64,000 nt of DNA, taken from NCBI RefSeq assembly GCF_000516985.1, contig NW_006917095.1:931449-995448 (forward strand), written 5' to 3'. The DNA comes from Pestalotiopsis fici W106-1. Its lineage: Eukaryota; Ascomycota; Sordariomycetes; Amphisphaeriales; Sporocadaceae. Numbering within the stretch: position 1 is the first letter of the stretch; each line of letters opens with the position of its first letter. Shown here in pieces: positions 34,211 to 46,240 of the stretch. The translations under genes and the position numbers were made by a program. The notes under the pieces were generated by a model. That model did no database searches, had not been told where the DNA came from, and saw only the letters and a list, made by a program, of their open reading frames with translations.

Positions 34211-35479
34211 TTACATGCCCCTTTCTGCCTGTTTGGCATGAATTTCGCGCAGTAAAAGCCGAGTCTCTCTCTGTTTCTCTCTAAACCGCTTCTGCTCCTC
34301 CTCTGGCATTTTCTCAATTTCCCCTTCTATCCACTTTGCCATCGCTTGGGTATCACCCTTGTATAATGGCTCTATCTTGAAGATCCAAATATGATATGGC
34401 CTGCCGAGATCGATGGGCGTGATAATGATGTCTTCCCATCTCTCACTGTCGGGTGATGGCACTTGTGCCCAGGACGTAGTTGTGCCCCGAACCCGCCCTG
34501 TCATGGATCGCTCGATGATTCGCAAAGACTTGTCTTCAAAGCTCATGAACACCCAGTACTCGTCAACGTCCCTATCACGGTAGACGCCAGAGCCACCTAT
34601 CATGACAGAGCACTTTTTGTCTACAGCAGCCCACACTGCCTCGGGACTTGCCTGACTCCCAGCTTCCACCAATCGACCCAGGACTCGGGAGAGACGCGTA
34701 TCAGGGCCTATCATCATGCCCACATTCACCACTGAGCGATCATAGGCTGGCCCCGAAATGTAAATGGCGAGCTGGCTCAATTGCAAAATGGCAAAGTCGT
34801 GCCAAAATGCCTCGCCGCTGAGCCTGTTTCGAAACTTTCGAACCAGGGTTGGGAGGAGGCGATGTACGCCACTCGCGTCTGCTGCCTCCTGCATGATATG
34901 AGTAGAAATGATGTGTAGGTAGTCAAAGGCTGTCACTGTCTCGGTAATGCTCCAATTGTTTTGATGCAATAACCGAAAGAGTAGGGCTGCTGTCTCTGCT
35001 AATGACCTGGCGATGAGGGCTTTGGGTTGCTCTGACACCCAGGGAGTCTTGACCCAGAAGGGCGGCTTCGATATGGCCGCAGAAATGATACAATCCCCCT
35101 CAAAGTACGTCTGCAAAAAGAATTGCCACACGCCTTCGGGGAGGTCGCCTATTGTTGACTCTAGCCATGATGCTGTCATTTCCAGGTACCGGCTGGCACT
35201 GCTTTGTAGCATGGCTACTTGCTGGCTCGTCGACACCCTGAGTTGCTTGTGTCTTTGGCGCTCCTCGTCCAGTTGTTGCTTTTTGTCGGCTAGCTCCCTT
35301 TTAAGCTCCAAGTTCGTTGCGGAGAGATTCGTGTTTTCCTGGCGCAGTCTTCGCGTCTCAGTATCCGAGCTGGCTCTTTGCTGTCGCATTTCTGTCTCCA
35401 GGGCCAGGATCCTGGCGCTCGCTGCCTCTAACTGTCCCTCCAAAGTCGTCTGTTTGTCGGCTTGGTCATGACGCTCCAT
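34211..35479 (-). CDS. Uncharacterised coiled-coil protein
   Basis: Single exon, 422 aa. Residues about 5-95 are a long charged heptad region (QLEAASARILALETEMRQQR, then LELKRELADKKQQLDEERQR) that should form a coiled coil. The remainder is a globular region rich in Trp, Leu and Ile (WLESTIGDLPEGVWQFFLQT, then YVFMSFEDKSLRIIERSM-like strands) ending in a second charged helix, EKMPEEEQKRFREKQRETRL. No catalytic motif or membrane segment is seen. It lies about 1 kb from the AT-hook gene on the same strand; both have an unknown helical body, so a joint function is possible but unproven. I do not recognise the family. Confidence 0.7.
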   Translation of the reverse strand: MERHDQADKQTTLEGQLEAASARILALETEMRQQRASSDTETRRLRQENTNLSATNLELKRELADKKQQLDEERQRHKQLRVSTSQQVAMLQSSASRYLEMTASWLESTIGDLPEGVWQFFLQTYFEGDCIISAAISKPPFWVKTPWVSEQPKALIARSLAETAALLFRLLHQNNWSITETVTAFDYLHIISTHIMQEAADASGVHRLLPTLVRKFRNRLSGEAFWHDFAILQLSQLAIYISGPAYDRSVVNVGMMIGPDTRLSRVLGRLVEAGSQASPEAVWAAVDKKCSVMIGGSGVYRDRDVDEYWVFMSFEDKSLRIIERSMTGRVRGTTTSWAQVPSPDSERWEDIIITPIDLGRPYHIWIFKIEPLYKGDTQAMAKWIEGEIEKMPEEEQKRFREKQRETRLLLREIHAKQAERGM

Positions 35480-36608
35480 TTTGAGTGTCGTTGTGGTGTT
35501 TCAAGCTGAATTGAAGTCAAATTAGGTGACCACTTTGGCTTGTTTTTTTGTATGTATTCTAAGTGGTTTGGTTGTCTCAAGCACGATGATCGAGTTGAAC
35601 AGGAGCGCTCAGCGATCGTGTTAGTGCACGCTGGGGCCTAAACTATGTACCTAGGTAACGTAGGTGCCTACGCATAGCACCTACCTCTAGATACGGTATC
35701 CCATCCTGTTACCCGGACTAGTAGGCACCTGCGGCCAATGGATTTAGGAAGGCACAGGCTGAATGTTAATCAGGTGTCGAGTAATCAAGTGCTGTGATTT
35801 CCTCACATGCTTCGGTGAAGTCGGAGTTCTGGCCGAGTGGGATGGTCTTGGCCTACTGCTTCGATATTCGCAAGACTTTTTAAATAATTCTAAAGTATCA
35901 ACATGGTGACGTCTGTAATAATTACACTTGCCGAGACCACATTCTGTCATCTGCCCAATGACAGCACGAAATGTGCAGGTGCCCGTGTTGATCAGGAGTC
36001 TATCATTTCAGTCCTTCGCATCGATTGTCATCTGTTATGAGAGTTTGGCCTCTTTGCAATCAAAAAACCATCTTCAGCTTTAGTTCTCGTCCAATTAGTT
36101 TCAAGAGTCCAAGGAGCTACTCGTGTCGGAAGTTTCAAACAATTGTGATAACTCCTGCAAGTATTGCTGACGTGTGTAAATGTCCCAATACCATTACCCC
36201 GAGTGACCACTAGGTACTTTGTGCTTACAAAACAGGGTGAGCCTGAGTTTCATGCCGGTGCACGTCGGAGCTTCTCCACCAAAGAGAGCTGGCATATGTC
36301 CCAGAATCTCTGGTGCATCGTGTAAAGATTCGAGACGCTATCAAAACGCGTGTTTATATCAAGAACAACTGGTGATGTTTGTCGTATTCATGCTTGTTAC
36401 GAATATTGAAACAAAGTTGAACCTGCCCCCATCCACTTTGTGCCTTGTAACTATTGCTTTGAATGGAGGTCCTATAATAGACTAGACGGTCGGCTGATGA
36501 CAAACGGGCCGCAATTGAAAAGTCATCCGCGTTCATTGGCTACTGCCACAAAAGAGGCTCTTGATAGTGGGCTTCGATTCTTCACTCCGCGAGATAGTTC
36601 CCAACACT
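35480..36608. other. Intergenic region, no gene seen
   Basis: About 1.1 kb. Around 35640-35730 there are several short TAGGTGCCTAC/GTAGGCACCT-like inverted motifs. No coding sequence is supported. Confidence 0.4.
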
Positions 36609-37262
36609 CTAGCGTTCCTTTTCACTAAGAGGATCGGCTCCACATTGTGCGATATGTTCTGCAATTTGCGAAGCTGCCTCCTCGGAAGAGATGTCAGTGA
36701 CATCAATGCTCAAGCCGACGCAGTCTTGAAATCGGTATATTGCAGTACTGGAACGAAAGGTCTGGAGTAGATGGCGATCGGTGAGCTTTGTAGTGTCGCT
36801 GTCGACCCTCTCCTTGCTGCATACTCGCTTGATGTTTTCTTGCTCGTCGCAAGTCATGTAGATTGGAAGAAATGGTCGCGCTGCTTCCAATGCCGCTTGT
36901 TGATACTCTTTTGCCACACTTTCACCTTGCTTGTTAGTAGTTTGGAAATCTATTGCAGCAAGTCAGCCCAGGGTGCCCACAGCATCAGGGATACCTGACG
37001 CCAATATGCTCGTACCAGTGAAAACAACTGTCTGGGAAAGCGAATCGGGTGAGGAAACGTGCTGTATAAAGGCCTCTTTTCGTCTAATCTGGCGTTGTCG
37101 TTGATACTCTGGGTGACTTCGAGAATATTCCGCCTCGACAGGGTCAATTAATTGATGGTTATCAATGAGAACAATCGACTTGTTCAATTTTTTGAGTGCC
37201 GTAGCGACGGTGAGTTTGCCAGTGCCCGGGTAGCCGTTGATCCAAATGAGTGGCGCGGCCAT
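36609..37262 (-). CDS. P-loop kinase-like (AAA_33-type) protein
   Basis: Exons 37262-36995 and 36949-36609 give 202 aa. It starts MAAPLIWINGYPGTGKLTVA, a Walker A motif right at the N-terminus, then SIVLIDNHQLIDPVEAEYSR, where the DxH segment probably acts in catalysis or metal binding. Splicing joins SILASD to FQTTNKQGESVAKEYQQAA. The C-terminal helix HLLQTFRSSTAIYRFQDCVG is typical of small nucleotide or nucleoside-type kinases, and the lid-like region has KRVCSKERVDSDTTKLTDRH. The family phosphorylates small molecules or repairs nucleic-acid ends; the substrate is unknown. Length fits a single-domain kinase. Confidence 0.7.
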
Positions 37263-37482
37263 TGTGAAAACAATTGACTAGAAGAAAAGAAAATTGACTG
37301 AGCAGCGCGTATAATGTGATTTATATATCGTTGTGGGAGATCTGAATGCACGATGCTCCAAGTAAGACTCGAGCGTGACTCATAACACAGCATTGAGGCT
37401 GTGCCACCGCTTGCCCAAATCCCTGCAACTCTAATTAACGTGAGTATAAGTCAATCTATAATTCTTGGTGTCTAGTTCATAT

Positions 37483-39213
37483 TCAACTGTTGTGTCCGGT
37501 AATGGCACCCCAGATGTACGAGGCCCAGCCTCCCAAGAGAAGAACCATCAACAAACAGAAGCACACTTTGGAGATCAAGGCGTTGCGAGTCGCCTTTTCA
37601 CCAAGGAATCGTTCCTTGCGATTGGCCAGCATTACAGCTTGATCCATGCGCTGTTTCCTGGTCCATTGCAGATGACGGAGATCTGGCGAGCGCCATGCCA
37701 GGAATATTATGACACACGAGACCACGACAGACAAGGCGGCCATGGCGACATACAAGACGACAACACGATCGTACGAGTTGTTGTCCGCATCCTGGATGAC
37801 ACCAGCGACGATGCGAACCACGATATTGATGCTATTTATTACTTGTGAGCAAATGATTGGTCTAGACACGGCAGACTATACATACGAGTTGTTCATCATA
37901 ATCTTCAAAGAGTATGCAGTACCAAAGGTGCTCTGCTGCCACAATGAAGCGCGCATTCCATCAATGAGCACAGTGGGGTTGTACGATGTCAGCACGGCAT
38001 AGACGCCAAATGCCGCTGCTGTGCCGCTGACGGTTGGGGCCCAGTTTACCAACGCCATGGAGATGAAGATGCCCAGACTAGAGGCAACCACTGAACGAGG
38101 TTCGTTAGCTTGGAATGAAAGCATAAAAGGCAGGTTTGGACATACATAGACTGATCCTCTAACCGATAAAGTCAATGAGAATGCCGATAAATGGCACAAT
38201 AAAGAAGCCAGCATAGCGAACCAGGGCAGTATACCATCCAGCAGTGACAGAGTCAATGTCGAACCTCTGCTCGGCAAGTTCGGTTGCATTTCCGCTAAAG
38301 ACGACTGCAGTCGAAGTATAGCATAACGAGTAGAGCATCAAGACCCAAAAGACCCATGGTACCTCGAGGACCTTGTGAATATCCAATTTCTTGCCCTTTT
38401 TGATCAACTTTTCTCCGGTGACGGGATCAACACTGTGTCCGAATTTCTTGCTAGACTTTTTGTTGAACCAGAAAAAGACTGCTGAACAGATGTTGGTGAA
38501 AAAGTTGATAAAGACTGCTACCCAGAATACCCAGGCAAAGTCACCCGTGTTCTATCGAGTCATCAGTGCTGTTTCATACCAACCTATACACGATAGATGA
38601 CTTACCACGGCAATGATGTTGGCGGTACTCGTTCCGGTAAAGGCCCCGAGCTTGGCAACCATGAGTTCTAGGCCCAAAGTGGAAGCAAAGCCGTTGTTGG
38701 GCGCAAACTATGCTGAAAACACTTGGTACTGGGCAATCTGCGTCGAAATGTCGCCAATGGCCAGAATAACTCGGCCTCCGATCATAAAGTTAAAGGACCG
38801 GATCTGCGCAGCTGCTGCCACGAGGATGGCGCCAATCGAGTAAATAATGTTGCCGTAAAGAGCGCACCGGCACCTCCGAGGCGGTCGGTCAAGAGGCCGC
38901 TGGCGAGGATCAAGACTGTAGTCATGAAATCCTCGCTCGCCTCGAGCAACGCATACTGGGTGTTGTTGATCTTGAGCTGCTTCTTGAGGGTCGTCTTCAT
39001 GGCGCCCGTGATGCCGGAACTCCAGGACCCGCCGAACCGAACCAGAGTCACGAGAATGACTGCGACCAGCTTCCAGGTCCAGGGCGGCGGCGGCTTCTCA
39101 TTCAGTGAGGCCGCCGAGGAAGCTGGCGAATTGAATTCGGCATCGTCAATGTCGTGTTGCGATTTCTCCGCGGCCGCTGCCATCTCTGCACTGTTATTGA
39201 CCGGGGTCGCCAT
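37483..39213 (-). pseudogene. Major facilitator superfamily transporter, frameshift plus nonsense codon
   Basis: Exons 39213-38606, 38551-38164, 38090-37886 and 37831-37483 would encode about 516 aa. The start MATPVNNSAEM leads into a cytoplasmic tail and about 12 hydrophobic segments; GLLTDRLGGAGALF is the loop 2-3 region. Two lesions are visible. Near 38860 the frame shifts as if one T were missing in a short T run (exon 1 is 608 nt, one short of phase). Then TAG at 38710-38708 stands where relatives have Trp before FAPNNGFASTLG. Downstream exons remain clean: IVPFIGILIDFIG, ALVNWAPTVSGTAAAFGVYA, and QDADNNSYDRVVVLYVA. The change TGG to TAG is CpA to TpA on the + strand. A recent loss of function, or sequencing error for one lesion, is likely. 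Confidence 0.8.
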
Positions 39214-39368
39214 TTCGCCTCGACTGCTTTTGGATCCTGTCGCTCGACCAAATGCACGAAGCGCAGTCCATGATCATATACCAACGACTTTTATCTATTG
39301 CCCGCATCTTCGGCCGACTTGATCTTGCGAACCTCCATAATCGGCCTCGGCATCTCCAGTTCTTTTCC

Positions 39369-39717
39369 TTAGCACTTGCGAGCAGAGTTCAGGCCAAGAG
39401 CCTGGAGCTGAAAATGTTCTGGAAAATCGTCAGATCTGTAAGACGGATGCGATTGATTAGATAAAACCGTCCGATGAACCCACTTGGCGAGCCATGGCAA
39501 GATCCACTCTGGCTCGTTTAGCTGACAAAGATTTTTCTCAACGTCTTGGACAGCATCCCCTAATCTCCGAGCTCGATTGTCGGCCGAACATGGGAAACAG
39601 GATCTGATAAAATGCATACGTACAAAGTACCACGTACCCGTCGTTGTGGATTTCTTTGAATAAGGCCTGGATGCCAGAAGCGGCCCCAGTCTGAAAGTCG
39701 ATCGGAAACTTGAGCAA
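39369..39717 (-). pseudogene. Possible gene relic, unknown family
   Basis: Two pieces, 39717-39638 and 39603-39369, join in phase across a 34-nt GT-AG gap (shorter than a normal intron) to give LLKFPIDFQTGAASGIQALF, then a Cys-rich join, then EPEWILPWLAKWVHRT. The upstream part contains stops and a duplicated segment. I infer a decayed gene end. Weak evidence. Confidence 0.25.
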
Positions 39718-39741
39718 CTATCTCCAGTGCTGACCAAACCC

Positions 39742-39819
39742 TTTTCGGAAATTTAAGAGCTTAAACTGTATCCTTGAAGAGCCGGATGCACTAGACTGTT
39801 TTCGGAAATTTAAGAGCTT
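39742..39819. repeat. Two perfect 21-bp direct repeats 57 bp apart
   Basis: A 21-bp unit beginning TTTTCGGAAATTTAAGAGCT occurs at 39742-39762 and 39799-39819. Spacing is 57 bp, a multiple of three, so a reverse-strand frame reads KLLNFRK twice. No gene is firmly supported here. Confidence 0.85.
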
Positions 39820-40050
39820 CTTACTCGCCTCAACCTGTCTGTGTTGGTAGTTTATGCTACTTTGTCGCACCTTTTCACATTTTTTTTTATTAGAAGCAAG
39901 AGTCACAAAAGGGTGCTTGCAAGCAGACTAGACTACACAGCCTCCTCATCTCATGGTGTTGGTGGCATTAAAGCATAAAACAGTGGTACTCTCAGATCAC
40001 AATGGGGTTCTAAATGTGGACTTGTCTATTTTCTACCGGATATGCTAGGT

Positions 40051-42133
40051 TCAACAAGTCGAAGCCAATGTATGGGCTGGGGCAAACATGGGCATGGCAT
40101 CTTCCCATAAACTATTGGTCAATGGCGTCTTGTTGCTGCCATCCGCGTCCATGACCATGATGATGGCGTACGGCTGCATGGAATCGTCATATAGCGGCGC
40201 CTCTTGTTGAAAACCAAACATGGCGGTGCTATAGGCAATGCGACCATCATGAGTCCAGACAGCGTGGGCATCGCTGGCCACTGAGTCCGTGACCTGGGTC
40301 AAGTCTGTGCCGTCTGGACTCATGGTGAAGATGTCGTAGTTGTCGCCAATGTTGGCCAAATTGGTGCGACGCGTAAACAAGATCTTGCTGCCGTCGGGAG
40401 AAAAAGCCGGCAGGTTGTCCCATTCCGTGGTGAGTTGCGTCACTTTCCGTGTGGCTACATCAACAATGGCTAGTCCTGTGGTGCCCACCGTGGTGCCATT
40501 GTCTGCAGTGCCGGGCCACGTACGAAAGACAACCTTGGAACCATCGTGGCTAAAGGATGGAAAACCATAGTTGCTAATATTGTTGCCCGCGAGAAGCGTC
40601 AAGTCTGATCCATCTGCGCCAATGCTGTAGATAAATCCGGGCAGGCTTTGGCGACCGACAAAATAAGCACCAAAGCCAAAGGTGATGTTTGTATCATTCG
40701 GTCCCCAGTTGCCCTGATAGGCACGCGCGTTGTATCCCGATGAGATAGCAGGATTAATGGTATCTTCAGTCGGCTCGTACAAGGTAACCTGGTCGTCACC
40801 ATCCATGTTCAACCGAATCAAGTTATTAATCGCGGGCCCCTCCATTTGCTGCGACATGACCATCATGGGGCAGCCAGATCTTGCCCCCATGGGAAAGACG
40901 TCGGTGAACCGGTAATCCCAATCTTGGTCAAAACTGTACAGTTCCGCATGTTGCTCTTTCGAGGTCGAAGTGCTGCCTCCAGAAGGGCCTTGTTTCTCGT
41001 ATATAATGTATTTGCCGTCTGGAGACCATGCTGGCGATCGGAGCGCAGGCGTCATTGTATTCATTGGGATGGTCTGGTACTGGGTATAGTTTGTGCCGGA
41101 TATGGAAGCATAATAAATGCCGTTACTATCCGCCTCTTTCAAAACGTAGCCCATGACCTGGTAATATCATGTCAGTTTTGAACATCTTAGATTTACTTGG
41201 GACTCGACTCACATCGTCAGTCACATATGAAGGGCTGATCCTGACTCCAGTACCAGATGCGTGAACAATGCGATCTGTTCCGGTGGCAAAGTCAACCGAG
41301 ACGATGCTAGAGTTCAGGACCGTGCCGTATAGCAACGAGGGTTGAAGGCGGGCGTCGTAGGTATCCTCGGTCAGAATCTCGTAAAACACTAGACGTTTGC
41401 CATCGGGAGAGAACCTGGGTGAGCCCTGGGTATAGTTTGCGCGCGACGAAACGAGACGGAAATCGGTTCCATTGGGACGAGCAACGTAAATGGAAAGTTC
41501 TTGCACATGTTCCCACCCAGCACCGTCGCTATGACCTCGCCAAGGGGTGTTGCGGTCCGATGTAAAGACGATCCATTCACCGTCGGGAGACCAGGCGGGC
41601 TTGAAATATCCGTTGGGCTGCGTGGGATTGGCAGCACCCGCGATTCCATCAATGAGGGTGAGGTTCTTGAGGTCGCCCGTCTCCATCACCATGAGCATGA
41701 TTTGGCTGGTCTGGTTGAACCGACTCGTCGCGAATGCCAGCATCTTGCCATCGGGGGAAATCGCGGCAGAGTCGTCAACACCTTCCGATGCCACAAGCAG
41801 CTCTGGTGATGAAGCCGTGCTTGAGCCGTTTATACCTACACGGTAGACATCCGACTGGCCATCGCCCCTCCGCTCCGACGTGAACGTGACATGATTTCCG
41901 TCCGGAGACCAGTTGGCTCGAAAGTCAAAGACAGTGTTGGAGCCGAGCAGAAGCTTCTCATTGGCGCCGTTTGCATCTGCTATGTAGAGTTCAGAATAGT
42001 TGGGACTGATGCGGTTGTGTAGGAATGTCCCCAACGTTGCATTTGTGTTTGGTGCCCTGCCAGCATGGCCCAAGCAACTTGCTTGGCTTACACTGGCCAC
42101 CCCTAGCCAGACTAGGTTCTTGAAAGCTTGCAT
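40051..42133 (-). CDS. Secreted TolB/PD40-type beta-propeller protein
   Basis: Exons 42133-41213 and 41157-40051 give 675 aa. The ATG at 42133 is chosen because MQAFKNLVWLGVASVSQAS forms a signal peptide; the frame extends further upstream without support. At least seven PD40-like blades are seen: WSPDGNHVTF, ISPDGKMLAF, WSPDGEWIVF, FSPDGKRLVF, WSPDGKYIIY, FSHDGSKVVF and FSPDGSKILF. Several N-glycosylation sequons fit secretion. No peptidase domain follows the propeller, so it is a stand-alone propeller rather than a dipeptidyl peptidase. Such proteins bind or process extracellular ligands; a specific role cannot be read. It is divergent from the LysM gene, with about 880 bp between. Confidence 0.85.
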
Positions 42134-43010
42134 ACTGACTCTCAATAATAATGAGTGAATGTGACACACAAAGGCCAAGCCAGGAGATGAGAGACCGGCT
42201 AATAGCAAAAATGTTTGACGGTTATCCAAAGCAAAAGATTTTCTAGAGGCGGTAGATGTCCTTTTGTGGTTCGACTGATTGGCTGACTCACAAAAGGGCA
42301 AAGCCAACCTCCTACCTACTAGCTGGGTAGGTCGATAGCTTCTCCTTGTTGTCATGAAAAGCTCATTTCGAGATTGCCGGCCTAATTCTGGCATCTGTCG
42401 CATCATGCCTGAGATTGATTAAGCCGCGAATAGTCTAATTACGCATCCGAATATGTGGCGAGCTCGTATGTCCGAACGAGCTGCCTATATCACACGGACT
42501 CACAAGTCGCGGCGGTTGCTTGGTGCTCGGGTTCGGGTAGTCGGGGGCCCCGGTCCAGAATGGCACATGTTGTATATTCCCGTCGAATCTAGATCCTTGC
42601 CGCTGGCAAACCCATCAATCAAAAGCTTAAACCGGCCAAGCTTTCACCAATGTTGACTTGGCCAAGGATCGCTCGCCTTGGCCACTCCACAACGCTTGCG
42701 TTACTCTTTGCAGATCGATGCCGTCTTCCCCACAGCTAGAGGAACACGCACGGTATTTGTTTTTTTGGGGTAAGCATTACTATTCATTTCCTTATTGTGG
42801 AACAGGGTAATACCCAAACTAGCAAGTAGTACGGCAGCCAGTAACAGCGGAAACTATTTGACTGGACAATCAGTTGAGCAGCCGAGTATAAGTATACCAC
42901 TTTGACGCATTATAGTTGATGGAAACCTTGACCAGACTTGCCGTCGAATTCACTCACTTGCTTCCGTTTCGTACCATTACTCTCGTTTCACGTCCAGCTC
43001 TTTAACAACA
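42134..43010. other. Divergent intergenic region, no gene seen
   Basis: About 880 bp between two secreted-protein genes. It should hold both promoters; a pyrimidine-rich leader precedes 43011. Confidence 0.45.
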
Positions 43011-43827
43011 ATGCACGGAAGACCTTCAATCCTCGCCACTGTGGCAGCGGCCGCACTGACATGTGCGACCGTAGTCAATGCAGACTGCGATCCGACTTCT
43101 CTCAACACGACAAGCTTCAATTATGTCAATGACATTGCCAATCAGACTGTCTATGAGATGGCTGTCAAGTTCAACCGTGGTGTCTGTGACATTGGCCGTG
43201 CCAACCTGAGTTCGTCTCCGTCCTTATTCCATAACATGTGCACAAGAATATCTAGCGGCTGACCTTGATGTAATCATAAAAGTGGTTGATGTGTCCGTAG
43301 TCCCTAATGTCGGTCAGACCATCATCATTCCGGGTGAGGTCTGCGACCCAGACTGGACCACGTGTGTCATTGACGGACCTGGCACCAATGACTGCCTGAT
43401 CGGAGGCCCACGGCTGTACTACACCCTCAACGGCGACACCCTCTGGAAGATTGCCGGGCGCCTCAACATGACCCTTGACGCCGTCCAGTGCGGCGGCAAC
43501 GGCTGCAACACCAACACCACTTGCACCAATGGCATCTGCCCCGGTGGTGGTGGCGCCCAGTACAGCGCCAACGAGACTATTCCCGCCGGCAAATTCATCA
43601 AGATTCCCATGTGCTACCCGAGCACCTGCGAGATTGAGCCCTACTCCTTTTCCTCTGGCGTGTACAAGGACCTTGCCGACGAGTATGGCTCTACCGTTGG
43701 GCAAATCCAGATGCTGAGCCCGACATACAACTACAGTTACATTGCCAATGAAGGTGGTACTGCGCCTCCAATTGGGCTGCCCAAGAACTGCCGTCTCTTG
43801 TCGTCCAACTATACCATTTTGGACTAA
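43011..43827 (+). CDS. LysM-domain secreted protein (effector-like)
   Basis: Exons 43011-43209 and 43256-43827 give about 256 aa. MHGRPSILATVAAAALTCAT followed by VVNA is a signal peptide. At least two LysM modules are seen. The first is split by the intron (NQTVYEMAVKFNRGVCDIGR to VPNVGQTIIIPGEVC). The second is YYTLNGDTLWKIAGRLNMTL to AGKFIKIPMC. A third weaker repeat is PYSFSSGVYKDLADEYGSTV. Cysteines sit at regular places and probably form disulfides. LysM proteins of this layout bind chitin oligomers and can shield hyphae or mask chitin from host sensing. No catalytic domain is attached. The intron of 46 bp is short, but the phase fits. Confidence 0.85.
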
Positions 43828-46240
43828 ATCTGAGCTTGAAACAACAATGAATAGCAACTCTGGGTGTGTACATGATTGTGTATTGGAGCCAGTTTCAAAC
43901 ACATAGCATCTTGAAGTGTAATCAATTGTCATGTAAACTATCTGAGCTCTATCCATGTACATATCACATTGATATATAATATTATATATTTCGAATAGAG
44001 CGCTATTGTGTGGGTCGCGGAGCTGTTGCCGTACAGTCAGTCTCCAGAGCCCAAGTACCGCCTCGATTCTGCGCATAAGATTCTTCATAACGTGTATTTT
44101 TGTTGAAAAGATACTGTTTAGATCACACAAATTGCCGTCATGTAGCTTCCCCCTTCCACTATTTATTTATCCCAACTCTCTTCTTCCTTCTCTTTCTTCT
44201 TCTCATATTCTTCTAATGACAGTCCAAGATTTACAATCAATGTATCTCGCCTACTTCATCTATCGTCTCTACACGATTATTTCACCTTTAAAGAACCCTG
44301 GCCCGGCATCGCTTTATGTGAATAGCTTTCAGGGCTTTCTTTGTTTACTCATTTCCATTTCTAGCAAATGTTAGACTGTTGTTCAATGGCCAGACAGGGG
44401 CACTTCAAATATAAACAACACAGAGCACGCGGTCAAGTCTAAAGAAATTGCGTACTAAATATGGACCACAAAACCGTGGTTCAAAACCTTCTGTGTTGGG
44501 CAGAGGGTCTGGTCCCAGACGATTACACTCATGCTCCTGGCATTCTTCAAAGGCTGTTGACAATCAGCTGCGCAGAACATGTGATAACGGTGCCTCTTGG
44601 GGGTCAGTCTCTGAATAGATTCGAGTAATACGATAAAGACACGGGTCCAAAAAGCATTCTCGCCACAATTGTTTTCAATGTGATTGAGACACATTGGATC
44701 GATAAGAATTGTCCACGGGAAATCTCTTTTTTCATCCGGCTCCGGTGGTCAGATTTCTTTTATGCTTTTTTTTCGGTCCCGACAGTCAGCATCGTGCCGA
44801 CGGCTTCTCAGCGTTGCGTTGCGTTGCATCTGGGTCACACGCTAATTACGGCTACATGACTTGTTACAATGCTTGATCAGCAACGCAGTGCTGAGCTGAA
44901 CCTCTCCATGCTTACAGAGAGTGCTGCACTTCCCACGGCACAATTATACCCCGTCCCTGTCCATCAGCATGGCATCTCGCATTCGGCCGTCGTTCCATGC
45001 ACGACTCACGTTCTTGGTTCCACGTGCGTGGTACCGACCAGAGCCTTGGAACCAGCACCGAATGCAGGAGACAAAATGTCAGCGCACTGCCACCGACACC
45101 TGTCCATTTTGGGCGTTCCACGACAGACTGAGTACTTGGAATGGAGAGCCCTACACCCATTTTGAGTAAGCCCACCACAAGTGGAAGAAAATGTAACCGT
45201 TATGGCGTCTATCGAGCCTCACAAAAGGCCAGAAAAATTGGGGCTATGTCGCGTACGTAAGCCATGGTTCACTCTGAACCGAGAAAAGGTATGGATATTT
45301 GGGGAATTGCATGCACGATTTATTTGAAATACGCGAGGGCCATTGCCAGTGATTGGCCTCTTGACGCGGCTGCGGCGTCTATGCAGGTTGCTGACAGCAG
45401 ATTTCTTCAACCCACGCAACGAACTGTGCTCAGCCCCAACGGCGCCAAGGGGGGAACAGAAAAATTGAAACAGAAATATGCAACCACGAGTCATTGACGG
45501 CTGGTTCCTGATGAGGCTCTGCCCAAGTGAGCTACCGGCGTAGGAGCGGCCCATAGATGCGGCCTGTAGAGATGCTTCCACGTTCCCCACGTCTGCGATC
45601 CTTTGCGGATGGGCCCCGCAATGTCGTTATCAACGGATGGCGTGGCGACCAATAAGGTAGACACTCAACTGCACCGTCCTTTTCGACGCATAACCCCCCT
45701 GAAGACAGAGTGCGGGAACACCCAAAGGGCCCTGGTAAACACCCAGTGCTGGCCGGCATGCACTCTGACCCGTTCGTGCGGGTGTTCTGATGGGGCTGTG
45801 GCCCCCAAATAGCTCGTCGTCGCATTTGGCTGTACGTACCTACATATGACTGCATTCGAGAGAGCTCTTTCCCTTGTTTCATGGTAAGAAACTATTTTAT
45901 ACACACAAGACATGATTGCAAATGCAGCGACAGAGACAATGATAGCCTCACCGAAGCCCATGAGGGTGTTGAACCCCATGTTGCATGTGCTTCTGCACAC
46001 GTTGGCTGCCGGCCGGGCACTTGCGTCCACTGCAATGTTCTCGAGTCGGGTAACACAAACCGAGACTATATATTTATTATAGAAGGCACCGTGCCTTGAC
46101 TTGAGAGACTCTATCGACAGGACTCTTGCAAGCAAGCTCCCTTTACTCATTCAAACGTTTGTTCTCACAATCTTTTTATTTCTCTACGCTCTCAAACACT
46201 TTGAGTTGTATTCACCAACTCACTCATCCAACAAATCACC
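43828..46240. other. Gene-poor region, no gene supported
   Basis: About 2.4 kb. Many short frames on both strands lack splice-consistent extension or family motifs. The last 170 bp hold a TATA-like box and a pyrimidine-rich leader for the small gene at 46241. Confidence 0.45.
46066..46076 (+). promoter_or_regulatory. TATA-like box of small-protein gene A
   Basis: CTATATATTTA, about 175 bp upstream of the ATG at 46241, followed by a CT-rich leader. Confidence 0.35.

Noticed and set aside
45665..46150. 161-aa reverse-strand frame with a hydrophobic stretch
   Set aside because: No recognisable domain, and it covers the presumed promoter of small gene A.
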